Origin: Beroe forskalii
Taxonomy: Eukaryota; Ctenophora; Nuda; Beroida; Beroidae
Direction: 5' to 3'
Length of the DNA stretch: 64,000 nt
NCBI GenBank assembly: GCA_011033025.1
Contig: WFMF01000228.1
Location: 62,001-126,000, forward strand
The position numbers and the translations under genes were made by a program. The notes under the pieces are model-generated. The model saw only the letters and a program-made list of their open reading frames with translations. It was not told the DNA's origin and ran no database searches. Positions 1 to 12,100 of this stretch are shown here, piece after piece. The first letter of the stretch is position 1; every line of letters starts with the position of its first letter.

Positions 1-2115
1 GTGCCAGAAAATGTATTAAAAGTTGTTTCTAGCTATCAAAATTTCTTTCTCCTCTTTTACATGACTTTGCTATGATAATGACCTAGCTTCGTGTATTTTC
101 TATGTTGATGTAACTTATGTAATGCAACATTTATATGGCTTCATGACCTCATACGTAATAGAGGAACTTTTTGCTGTAATTTCCTGTCTCAATATATTAT
201 ATATACGAACAATATATTCAGTACTAAAATTCAACTGATAACCATAGTCAGTTCCCTAAAAGAGGCAGTATATGGCTTCGTTGATTATGGACTCAGGAGT
301 CAGAACCATAACGCATATTCCGTGTGTGTGCAGATCGCACGGTTGAAGGAGGGTTTAATAGTTGATAACGTTGTGTAATTTTGGAGTTCTCTCGATGAGA
401 ATCTACATCGATTTTTTTTTCAGAATTTTCAAATGTCCTAACGGAGAGGGTGTTAAATAACTGAACGCCATTGTAGTAAAAATTCAAAAATTAGAGGGGC
501 ATCCGCCCCCCCCCCCTCGTCTATTTGAGACTGAAGTCTGGTTAGTTCTATATATCATTCCACATAAGTATATTAGTCAGGGATGGAACATGGAACCGTG
601 GCGAACTCGCCAAATTTAATTACAGAACACCGCGTGGGTGAAATTATACTATTAAAGGAAGATTCTGGGTATTATATACCTTCCCCACACACCCATGTGT
701 GTTGTGATACAATAGTGTGCTTTATATAAAGTTGCTTTATATAAGTGATTGTCGTATTATATTACCTTGCTTTGTATATAGATATTGTTGCTTTTTGTTG
801 CTATTAATATATACATATCTACACACATGAGTTGCCTTGCTTATATTGTTGTTGTTTCCATTGATTGAGCACGGACTTGATCACATTCTATTGCACTGTT
901 TTTGAATAAGAGCAGTTGCAATAAGAGCAGTTGCAAGATGATGCCATTATCATAGCTCAACCAGAAGATATTGGTGACGTTTAACCGCCTGTTAGATTTT
1001 CCTGGGGAAGTTATACTTACCAAAAGTGTACCATTTAAGAGCATTTACCGAAGGTCGAGTACCACATTTATACTTGTGCCTTGGAGAGGAACATCCTTTG
1101 AGGAGACTTGTGCAGTTTGTGATTTTTCGAGGCAAGGGCTCAGAATAGAGAAGGGTAGTTACCCTTTTACGATCATATCGATAAATTTGTACTGTGATTT
1201 GATTAAGAAGTGCCAGAAAATGTAACTAAAAGTTGTTTCAAGCTATCAAAATTTCTTTCTCAATCTATTTTATATGACTTTGCTATGATAATGACCTAGC
1301 TTTGTGTATTTTCTATGTTGATGTAACTTATGTAATGCAACATATATATGGCTTCATGACCTCATACGTAATAGAGGAACTTTTTGCTGTAATTTCCTGT
1401 CTCAATATTATATATACGAACAATATATTCAGTACTAAAATTCAACTGATAACCATAGTCAGTTCCCTAAAAGAAGCAGTATGGCTTCCTTGATTATGGA
1501 CTCAGGAGTCAGAACCATAACGCATATTCCGTATGTGTGTGCAGATCGCACGGTTGAAGGAGGGTTTAATAGTTGATAACGTTGTGTAATTTTGGTGTAC
1601 TCTCGATGAGAATTTACATCGATTTTTTTTCAGAATTTGCAAATGTCCTAACGGAGAGGGCGTTAAATAACTGTATCCCATTGTATTAAAAATTCAAAAA
1701 TTTGAGGGGCAACCGCCCCCCCCACTCGTCTATTTGAGACTGAAGTCTGGTTAGTTCTATATATCATTCCACATAAGTATATTAGTCAGGGATGGAACAT
1801 GGAACCGTGGCGAACTCGCCAAATTTAATTACAGAACACCGCGTGGGTGAAATTATACTATTAAAGGAAGATTCTAGGTATTATATACCTTACCCCACAC
1901 ACCCATGTGTGTTGTGATACAATAGTGTGCTTTATATAATGTTGCTTTATATAAGTGATTGTCGTATTATATTACCTTGCTTTGTATATAGATATTGTTG
2001 CTTTTTGTTGCTATTAATATATACATATCTACACACATGAGTTGCCTTGCTTATATTGTTGTTGTTTCCATTGATTGAGCACGGACTTGATCACATTCTA
2101 TTGCACTGTTTTTGA
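1..2115 (+). repeat. Direct tandem duplication, period about 1.21 kb
   Basis: Bases 1-905 recur almost unchanged at 1210-2115, both copies opening with gtgccagaaaatgta and both diverging after ttgcactgtttttga. The second copy ends there and the first continues for about 300 bp more, so the second is truncated or the unit extends upstream of the window. Differences are scattered substitutions and 1-3 base indels. No conserved open frame spans the unit. Confidence 0.9.
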
Positions 2116-2944
2116 TCGGCAGAAGCAGCCTAGCGTACTGAAAACATAGTAGTGCCGTGTGGTTTCATTTCATAGCGCAGGCCCATCTCTATCTATTGAA
2201 TTATGGAATAAATACAAGGCAACATTATGCATCTTTGTGATGATTCGTCACCGATTTTGTCATTACCCAATTATTTTCGAAAATGAAAATTATTTTCATG
2301 ATGGAATTTATTTTCATCGTAAAACAAATCACTAAAACCTGTAAGACCTGCCATTTCCGATGCATATAACCTAAAATAACGCTTACCCCATACAGCTACG
2401 CTAAGAACGTAGATATATTTCCTTCATGATTCATAAAAGTTACTTCATAATTCATAATATTTGCGTGTATTTTGTTATTTTCATGAGCCGGTTTTTATAC
2501 CAAATTTAGTATACAGCAATTTTTACTTCGAACTTGATTGTACGCAACATTGCTCTGGAGACTTGACCAAAAATGTTTTCTTTCTCGTGTGTGAGTGCTT
2601 TTGCGTATTTTTTTGCTTTGAGCGATGCTGTTTTATTGTCTTGCATTTTCGTTGTGCAAGAATGAGGTACTCGAGTTACAATGTTATAATTATTTTTGTT
2701 AGAGGACTTGAAGAGGGCGCAACCAACGTCCCTCCATCGCGATCAAAACATTCCATTTCCTTAAATAAGTCCCATTTTAACTCAAAAATAAATCAGACTT
2801 ATTGAAATAGCATCGGATCATTAACTCCCTAAATTGCTAATTCTATATGCACTAGAGTTTTTAGGTTGGACACAAAATGATACTTGCATTCAATTTAATT
2901 TAAGGCGATGTCTTCGTTTTGACATCCTAAGCCTAAATAAGGTT

Positions 2945-3215
2945 ATATTGGGGGAGAAGATACCACCCCAACAATAATGGGGGCGCCACCCCACTTTAAC
3001 TGTGGGGAGAGGGCGCAACCCGTCCTATATTTGAAGAAGGGGGTTCCACCCCACCTTTATTTTGGGGAACGCTTACTCACTTATTTTTGGGGGAGGGATG
3101 CGACCCCACCTGTATTTTGGGCGCCACCGGTCAACCTATATTAAGAGGGGCACCCCACGACCCACCTACATTTGGGGGGGGGGCACCCCGCCTACATTTG
3201 TCGACACCGCCCCCG
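2945..3215 (+). repeat. G-rich minisatellite
   Basis: Degenerate units of about 30-40 bp combine a run of G (GGGGGAG or TTTTGGGGG) with CCACCCCACC. The strand alternates G-runs and C-runs, so local hairpin or G-rich secondary structure is possible. Open frames across it are by-products of the repeat. Confidence 0.75.
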
Positions 3216-5337
3216 TTATATGTATTCAATCACACAAGGGTAAGTGTGAGAATGTGTACATATAATACACAACGTGTCTTCCGGGTTTCTCGAGGAGTTG
3301 TACAGCGCTGAGAGAGAGAGAGGTGGGGAGGCCATACATATGAACGGGAGAACACACGCGTGTGTGTTTGTGTGTGTTTGTCTGTCAGTGTGCCGGTATT
3401 ATAGGGAGTCCGGTTCAAGTTACAATAATAATAATTTAACATTATAGGGTGTTCGTACGTTTGTATTATTCGTCCTGTATATTCCTCAGCACAAACGTTC
3501 CCTTTCTATCCGCTAGCATCGTAATGAATGGAATTTTCTTTGTGTATACTGCGAGGAATTTGTTCTGTCCTGTCTTACGTTTGGCGTATAATATACAAGC
3601 TGGAATGTATTTAACTTAATGTGATACCTTTGTAGTACATTGAATTTGTGCGACAAGTTTTTGTGACACGTTATTGTGCACACTAATTAATTAGTGCGAG
3701 TTTTTCACAATCGCACATATTTTAAGTGTCGCACTATAATTTAGAAAAGGCGGCTGATTCCTACAAACTGTACAGCTCGTGAATTTCAAAATTGAAATAA
3801 TCTCACTTTCTACGTTAATTTTTACCCTGATTAAAGCCTAAAAGATCTAGTTTTGTCGATTTTAACTTCCAAAAATTGAGCCTGCACCGACACAATTATT
3901 GTAGTTCCCGTAGGCCGTATGCAGGCGCTTAATTTCCTCCCCACGGTGCTTGATGTAACCTTAGCATCATAATAAGATAATACAAAAACGCAGTCGTTTT
4001 AAATTAATAAGAGTAAGACTTATTGTATTTGTTCCGATGCGGGCGCTGCGCGCAACCACCGAGAATACGAATTGGCACGTGCCATTTCTTCTAAAATTCT
4101 TTACGCGCGTTCGTTGTTGTACTCAGTTCGTTGTAGATTTCGCGCCATTTTGTTGAATTGGTTTACGTTTCACATCAAATTGTGTCATCGTTTATTCACG
4201 CGATATTTTCTTGAATGTTTATACTAAGTTGATATGATTTTCAAATTTCGTGCTTTTGTTTTCTGTTTCAATGCTGTCTCTTGTTCCAAAAAGCAATATT
4301 CGTCTTTCACAGCGAATAGTATTTCTCAAACTTAGTCGAATCCAGCAGAAAGTCTAATAGTTATGCAGTTTGGTACTAAACCTAGTACAAAACCGAAGCC
4401 TTTTCCTCAAATCCACCACCCAACTCACACCTAAGATTTTAACTTTTTAAGACACGAATTCTTCAACAGTCTAATTAAATTTAGAACTTATCATAATTTA
4501 GGAGTTCGAGCATGTGTTTGGATGGGCCAGATCAACCTATAAGATTTATACTTTTGACAACCGACAGCTCCATGAATTAAGAAATTGTTATTTTGAAGAT
4601 GTATGTGATATGGGGGGGGGACGGACGGAGGACATTTTCGACTGATATTATAAAGGAGCAATCCGGGCACTTTCCAGAAATTACAGTAGTTGTATTGCAA
4701 AACTGGACCTGCTATGCACATATCCTATTTCTCACCCTCCCAGACCACGATCTCTGCCAACCCTCTCATTTGCCTTTTTGTATACACAAAAAGGCCAATG
4801 GGGAGGGAAAAAATTGAAGCATTAACCCAAAAATCACATACTAGCACTGTTGACTGTAGTTAATTTTAAGTTGTGACCTAGTCATTATCAATATCAAAAA
4901 CATTTCTCTGACGAAATATAAGACCACATTTACTGGTTTTCCTTGCCATATTTACTCCCTCTGAAAACCAAAACATTAACTTTGGTAATTTGGCTGAAAT
5001 GAGTGAAAAAATAAAGTCCATCAAATCAATCAATGAATTCTACAGTAAAAGACTTTCAGAAATTCGATCCCAGAAAAAAGAAATATAACCCGTGGATAAG
5101 CCACATAACTCCTAGCAGTACTTTTGAGATGACGTATGTTTTTTATTTCCAATTTTTTCGCGTATTGTTGTACACTCAGTTTTTTCATGATGGAATTTTT
5201 GAAACTGTAGGCTAAAAACTGCAATACACTTTGATAATTACCCTTGCCCAACCAATGACCCGTTTACTCCAGTGAGCACCTTATGTGGTTTCAGGCCTTA
5301 ATAGCCTTAAAATTAGTAAGCACTGATTTGAATTACA

Positions 5338-5459
5338 GTGGCGTGTCAAACTCCAACGTGCGCGGCTTTTTAATGCGTGGCAGAATCGTGCGCTGCTTAC
5401 TGGCAGTTAATGATTACGCCGCGCGTGAAAAAGCCGCGCACGTAGGAGTTCGACGCACC
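5338..5459. repeat. Foldback MITE-like element
   Basis: Inverted arms read inward as AACTCCAACGTGCGCGGC on the left and GCCGCGCACGTAGGAGTT on the right, separated by about 60 bp. A related element with the same CTCCTACGTGCG-type end is at 12508-12655, so this is a dispersed family. Confidence 0.7.
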
Positions 5460-6184
5460 CATGTTATTATTTTTCCCATGTTCATCATTGATTATTGGCT
5501 AGAAAATTTTATAATAAGCCCAAAACAGCATGATCTTTTTCTACTTCTTGATTTATCACTGACATGAGTTGATCAGACTGCGGCACTTCTGTTCTGCGAT
5601 TTGCAGATGAAACTGCTTGATAAGCGCACATTGTACATTGTACTTTGTACATACTATACAAATTGTATATTGTACATACTATACACAACTAAATACCGCC
5701 GGAGAGTATAAAGTTCCTGCAGGCAGCATGACGCACAAACTAACATTTATGTGCAGATTATTCGGGCAAATAATACATATCTTGTGGATACTTATTGTAA
5801 AAGTGACGTCATTATCATGACTCAGAGAGGTGAATTAATGACGTCAATGGCCGTCTATTATTAACCCCGCGCGCAAACATAGGCAGTTTAAAATGTCATC
5901 AACTTACCACATTGCGCTTTGATAATGACGTCATCTTGCCCGCCTATTATTCTCGTGTGAGCATATATATGCGCGTGTTCCATTTGTAAGCAGTTCCGAA
6001 ACTTCAGCCTGCGTCCAGTATTTCTAAATTGCGGTTTCTTACGTAAGCCCTCGCGAATTATATTCAATTTTGGTATTATATAACTATTCTTTATGTGTAC
6101 ATGAAAAGAATATTTCCATGTATTTAGGAATGGAACCGTTTCCCGAGGAACATATTTAGATTGCAAGCCACCCACAACTATTTA

Positions 6185-6300
6185 ACGGCTTTTATTCTGC
6201 TTCTAGTTCTCGTATTCTGCTTCTAATTCTTACCTTCTGCTTCTAGTTCTCGTATTCTGCTTCTAATTCTTGTATTCTCCCTCCTCTAATTCTTGCATTC
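6185..6300 (+). repeat. Short minisatellite plus reverse-strand poly(A) signal
   Basis: Pyrimidine-rich units resembling ctgcttctagttctcgtatt are repeated about five times. TTTATT at 6191-6196 reads AATAAA on the minus strand, about 325 bp past the stop of the glycosyltransferase gene, and could be its poly(A) signal. Confidence 0.55.
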
Positions 6301-6519
6301 AAATTCTTTTTTGTGCACATCGCCAATAAAGCATGATATTTCCCAATTCCCAGTCCCCCAAATGGAAATTTGCATCCTAAACAATTTAAAATCAAACATT
6401 ATTGTTTAAGTGGATCTTTCCTCAAAATCTATAATCTAGAATACTTTACAATATGTAATTATACGTACAATTTATGATGCTTCCTATTTACAGTGCATCC
6501 GATTGACGGGTTTTTCTAA

Positions 6520-7998
6520 TTAATCAACTGTCCATGTATTCTTGAAAGCCCTAAAGGAAAGCCAGAGTTTTTGTTTATCTTTCCGTATTTTCAGGAATTC
6601 ATCTCTAAATTCTTTTATATGGTGTAATCTGAAATCCGGACAAATAACTACCTTTTTATTATCTGCTTTCAGTTTTAAAAATATATCCTTGTGTTCAATG
6701 AGCTTTAATTCCCTACTCCAACCACCGACCCCCAATAAGTCATCTCGTTTAGCCATAAAGATGTTTGTAGTTATATCACACTGAAAACACGAAGGAAAAT
6801 TCGGAACTGAGTCGTTCAAGTATGCATGAAAGACGTAGTGAAGTTGTCTTTTTCCATCTGGTGTATCCCGAAAATTAAGCAGACCAAAGAATCCTGGATT
6901 TGCCCTCCAGCGGTTCCCACCAACCAAAGAAACGTCTGTAGTGTCAAGAATTTCTACCATCTTTCCGACATCCGCCATTTCCTTATTTTCAGGAAATTTC
7001 ATATCATCATCCGTGACAAAAACATATTTAGTCTTGGCATTCCTTACTGCCAAGTTCCTTCCCAGAGCAATTCCTATATCATGCCTATGATCCACAATAT
7101 GCCTAATATTTGGAAACTTTTCCAGCATCTTTGTGACATTTTCCGGGTATGGTTCACCAGCATCATCATATGCAACTATGGGAAGGTCATAACCTAGGCT
7201 ATCCCGCGCTGTTTGGGCCAATCTTATTACCAGATGCAGTCTCCTTGCTGTTTTAATGGCAATTGTTACGCATGTTGTTAGGTCTGCACATCTTTCCACT
7301 TGCGAAGGAGGCAGGAGTTGAACTGGTCCAGGCCCTTCGTTTATAGCGCACGCTGGAAAACTACAGTTCACTGGGAACTTGCCGTTCTTGAAGGGCTTCA
7401 GAAGAGCTTTCTTTTTCTCTAAAAACTCTGCTTCTTCAATTATTTGTAGCGGGGAAAGGTTTCCCACTGCAAGGGTAAAAGTCCGATATCACTCCCAATA
7501 ACAGCGGCAGAGGCTTCTAAAGTAGAAATGCACAAGGGGGAACCCTGAGAAAGATCATCTTTGACATGGATGGTGTCGCCATTATAGAAGGATGCTTCCA
7601 ACGCTCCATCATCTTCACAATCACCCAGCATGAGCTGAGAAACTCCATTCTGTTTCCTGATGCATGCCCCTGAATCCGTGTGAACGATCCTACCACTGTC
7701 ATCCAACTGGAAGGTTTGGTGCTCTGTAGGTTCACAGAAAATAACCTGTAGTGAAGAGAAAGAGTCTCGTGGTTCCTCTGGAATTAAATGTGGTGTGGAT
7801 CCTACACAGGAGCATTCTGCAGTGAATATCAGTCTGAAGAGGAATGGGGCCTTTATCTGCGAGGTCGTTCCAAAGAAGTCTATCAGTGAGGCGGGAGACG
7901 TTGGGTTCCAAGATTAGGTAGATGTGAGTGCCAATTATCAGGCAAGTGATGAAAAATAACAGCTTGCTGGAACAGAATCTTCTCCGATAAAGTTTCAT
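6520..7998 (-). CDS. GT12-like beta-1,4-N-acetylgalactosaminyltransferase with lectin-like stem; two frame breaks
   Basis: Type II Golgi glycosyltransferase expected to transfer GalNAc from UDP-GalNAc to glycolipid or glycoprotein acceptors. From ATG 7998 there is a short basic tail, then a hydrophobic anchor at residues 13-30. The catalytic region (about 7260-6560) matches the B4GALNT1/2 (GT12) pattern: VTIAIKT, IVAYDDAG, GRNLAV, the metal-binding VTDDDMKF, LVGGNRW, a CDITTNIFMAKRDD block and EHKDIF. Between anchor and catalytic domain lies an R-type-lectin-like stretch (about 7730-7500) with FQLDDSGRIVH, SGACIRK and QLMLGDC. The reading frame changes between about 7913 and 7880 (one base too many) and returns at a CCCC run, 7451-7454 (one base too few). 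If both are assembly errors the product is about 492 residues, close to family size. No intron is evident, unlike the neighbours, so a retrocopy or young pseudogene is the alternative. Confidence 0.8.
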
Positions 7999-8996
7999 CG
8001 TTTCTGGAACTTTCTTGTTGAAGCTGATAAAAATATATTCACGAGCAATGTAGTATTCTTTGAACTACTTTTAATTATCAGTAAAAATATCAATGCAAAA
8101 AAGGAAAAAGAATTACACAGAATTATGTACCGTGCTGATGACAGATTTGTCCTCAACATTGAATGGTAAAAATGGCACATCCTGTGTGGCTGGTCATGGG
8201 TCACTGTTCAGTGCTTAGTTTCTAGCTAAGCTTTATTAGGTAATTTGAAAAATGACAAAAAAGGGCCAGGAGTGTACACTGCACTGGCTAAAAGTATTAA
8301 TATTACTTACTTTATATGTCCTCGGCTGAGTGACAATTTGAATTATTGCACTCACCTTCAGTTCAAAAAATCAACTCGATCCGCTCATAGATAATTAATA
8401 ATATAAACGAGCCTTTAGGGTATTCAATTAGCACTGCTAATATAGCAGCCTAGGCTTATATTAGATAAGAGTTGGTGTCAGAAGCGATACCAAAAAATCT
8501 ATCTATCCCATTAAGTAAGAAAGTTGATATCAGTGAAGGGTGCGAAAGATTTAATATCAGAATCTTTCATAAATCACGTGATTATCGTCATCGACTGATC
8601 AATCTCATATATTTCGTTTGTCTAAGGTAGTTCCGATGTTCCAAGTACCGTAATGTGAGGATTGGGGCGAGACAACGTCAGCAGTAGCAGCCAGCAGGAG
8701 GGAACAAAAGATACCAGGAGTCACGTGAACACGAGATATCAGGTGTGTGATACAAAAGTAGATAAAAAGTAGATAAAAAGTAGATAAAAAGTGATAGAAA
8801 GTAGATGTAGAGTGATGGATAGTAAAAACTAAAAAGTGACAGAAAATTAGATAACTTAGAACAAGTGAAACGCCAGCATGAGGTGGTAGAAGCCTTATCA
8901 CTTCAATCAATCACTCAATCACTCAATCAATCAATCAATCAATCAATTAATCAATCAATTAATCAATCAATCAATCAATCAATTAATCAATCAATT

Positions 8997-9047
<51 letters not shown>

Positions 9048-9158
9048 TAATCAATCGATCAATCAATCAGCCAATCAATCAATTAATCAATTAATCAATC
9101 AGTCAACCAATCCTGATGTAACACCCCCTTTTCCAGGTGTCAAGCGAGCAGGAGGAGG
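7999..9158. other. Divergent intergenic region between the glycosyltransferase and G-alpha genes
   Basis: The two genes are head to head with their ATGs 1.16 kb apart, so 5' UTRs and promoters should lie here. A good acceptor, ccccttttccag at 9125-9136, stands 22 bp before the G-alpha ATG and suggests an upstream non-coding exon. I see no clear TATA box. gtagataaaa repeats fill 8757-8800. Confidence 0.5.
8905..9112 (+). repeat. (AATC)n microsatellite
   Basis: About 200 bp of almost pure aatc tetranucleotide with occasional aatt variants, ending about 25 bp before the acceptor ahead of G-alpha exon 1. The open frame of repeated INQS residues is only the repeat translated. Confidence 0.95.
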
Positions 9159-12100
9159 ATGATAAAGTCCATGATTGAGCGGTGTTGTCCGGGTCTGGTT
9201 GAGAGCGGCCCTGACACCACCAGCAACAACATAGATAAGCAGATCCAAGTGTGGAAGAAACACAGACAGAACGAGGTGCACCTGCTCCTTCTCGGTGAGT
9301 GGAGGTGTATGGATATAATACGGATATTACCCATAGCTAATCCCAGGTAACCTGACCACCCTTACCCCCCGGTGATCCCCTCGGATACTACCCAGAGCTA
9401 ATCCCAGGTGAACTGGCCCCAGCCCCCATGGTGATACCCTTGGCTGAATCCCTGGTGATCCCCTCGGCTGACCCCTGATGATCCCCTTGTCTGAACCCTG
9501 GTGATCCCCTTGTCTGACCCCTAGTGATCCCCTTGTCTGACCTCTGGTGATCCCCTTGTCTGACCCCTGATGGTCCCCTTGGCTGACCACGAGTGATCCC
9601 CTTAGCTGACCCTTAATGATGCCATAGGCCGAGCCCTAGTGATCCCCTTGTCTGACCCCTTGGTGATCCCCTTGTCTGACTATATATTTGACCCCACCTT
9701 TCAACCACTCCCCCAGGGCCCGGGGAGAGCGGGAAGAGCACCATCTTAAAACAGATGAGGATCCTCCACAACAGCGGCTACACCGAGGTAAGTGGGAGTG
9801 GATCATGTCCTCTGAGCACCCTCTTCAACTTACAAACGACCACCATTTGCACATACGTGATACTGATAAAACAGTATCGAAACACATGTACATACATGGT
9901 GCCACACTGCCGCGAGCCCCACGAAAATTTCACAGTAGATCCTCATTTCTCGAACTCACACTAATACTCGGTTTCCGGTCAAGGTTCCCAGTTGGTTTGG
10001 GTTACATCCAAGTACTCAAATTGTACACAAACTCCGTTTCTGGGGAATTAAAGAACTTTCATCCAAAGTTGACATCTGTTGAAGATGGAAATTTGTAATC
10101 AAATTCAATGAATATTAGATTTTGAAACCACAACATTAACCTAATTCCACCTCGACACCAGGCAGAAAGGCAGCAGTACAAAGTGGTGGTACACCGGAAC
10201 ATTGTGGAGTGCATGTGTGCCATCCTAACGGCCATGGAGAACATGGGCATGCGGTTCAGTGACAAGGACAGAGTTACAGGTCAGTAACGGGCCATGGTAT
10301 GTCGGGTAGTGGGATTATGCTAGCTTCATTGGCCCGAATAGCAATATTTCTTAAATCTGTGGAATAAGGGTCATAGCAACATTTCATAAAGCAACAGTTA
10401 GAAAAAGTTCCAAAGCAACTATCCCATCTAAGTCATAAGCTTTCGATTTTGGACTTTGGAAGCATTTAAATTTTCTCGAATCTCGGCGTTTTTAACGATA
10501 CTGCTAATTTTGTCTTATTAATCATAACATTCCACTTTCCAATTTATTGCACTAAATTTATAACTATTTACTAGCAGGCCCGTTGGGCCTGCATACACAG
10601 AGCTCACCCGGCGCTGCTACGCAAGTACGCAGCACCTCGTTCGCAAATTTCAAACCCCGCAACTCAAATCAACTAAAGTATTTTTACCGCATCAAAAAAT
10701 TTTAATCACACCAAAAGTTATAAAGCTCCGAAATCAAAACAGCATTAAACCGTAAAGAACGCGTGCGCGATTAATCTGCACGTGCAGCATATCTGTATCC
10801 ATAGCAACGGCGCGACTAAGCCCGGCTTAGCCTTTCTTTCTCTTGATATTTCCTTGGCAAGCTTTAATTAAATGGTGTGCGCCCGCACAAACATTATTCA
10901 CGTGTGAATTTACTTTATTATTAACTATTAAGATAGCATAATAGTTCATCATTACATGGGACCATCAGAAATTATTTCCAATATTATCAATGCTTGACGC
11001 TCGTGTAATTATAACACAGATCAATATTCAATATTGCACATGTATTATCTTTCTCACAAAATATAAGCGGTTGAGAGTGACGTCATTATTCCGAATTATA
11101 GTAGTGAATTGATGACCAAATACCGCTGAACTTTTGTCGCGTGGATGATTGTGTGCAAACCCTGACAGCTCTGTGCCAATATAGATTTTGAATAATCGAA
11201 CGAACTATCTATATTATCACACAGTATATGACCGTGTTGTCTCGAGCTTTTCGAGCGAGGGTTATTAAGATTAAGCCTCACATGGGCACTTTTTTGCGGC
11301 ACGTGATAGCGCGCAAATGTGCTTTAAAAAGTACATTTGCGCGCTGTCAAGCACCGCAGAATAATAATCAAGGGCGGCGTAATACGCCGCGCACGAAACG
11401 TTCGAGACACCGCGGTTTTAGTGTGTTATTAATGTTAAAAGTGCATCCTGTGGCCCCCAGGGATCGTTTACATATTGCGTAGTCAGTCTTTAATTTTCAG
11501 CACTTTTAAAACCTGCCCCACCCAAATAACGTTTGCAGAAGTTGCATATTTTATAACTACAACATGTTACAGCGTAATACTAATGATTTGAAAACTCATG
11601 AAAAAAGAAATTCATGAAAACTTTCTCCTTCCCCCCTTGGCTGATTGCTTAATATGTGAAAGGTCCCTAATTAATGCTCAGTTAGCTGTTAGCTGTGAAT
11701 ACCAAATTTGAGTGACAGATAAATGACACCTGATCACTGATATGCTTCGAGCCACCTATAGAACAAAAAATGCAAATTATGGAAGAAACACGTTCACCAA
11801 CAAAATATAAATACCTAACATTTCGACAGCTGACTGCGCAAAAATGAGGTCGCTTCAAATAACTTTTGAGGTATTTCACTGTTTTTCTTTTGATCGCTGA
11901 ATAAGTATTCCAAGGGGCTTCAATGTAAATTAAATTTAGGTATTTCGCAATGGATTTGGAGTGAATTTGACTTAAAGCAAGTGCCTATATTCAGCTTCAA
12001 CTTAAATTGGCTAATTGCTAATAACTGTCCAGGGCGCTTCAATGTTTTTACAATAATTCAAAGTTTTTCTTGTTGCATAATGCTCGGCTGACTTTTATCT

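Larger units (their letters stand above)
2116..6180. other. Gene-free stretch
   Basis: I see no exon with recognisable protein similarity and flanking splice signals. It holds a GC-rich minisatellite (2945-3215), GT-rich simple sequence near 3355-3390, a foldback element (5338-5459), a gtacat/tatac-rich tract (5628-5690) and several TGACGTCA-centred sites between 5800 and 5940. Confidence 0.6.

Noticed and set aside
7441..7467. Splice acceptor ttttacccttgcag before the GT12 catalytic part
   Set aside because: The sequence looks like an acceptor, but the only phase-compatible donor would leave a 26-base intron, too short. A one-base deletion in the CCCC run explains the frame better.
8865..9050. 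61-residue INQS-repeat frame
   Set aside because: Translation of an AATC microsatellite just upstream of the G-alpha start.
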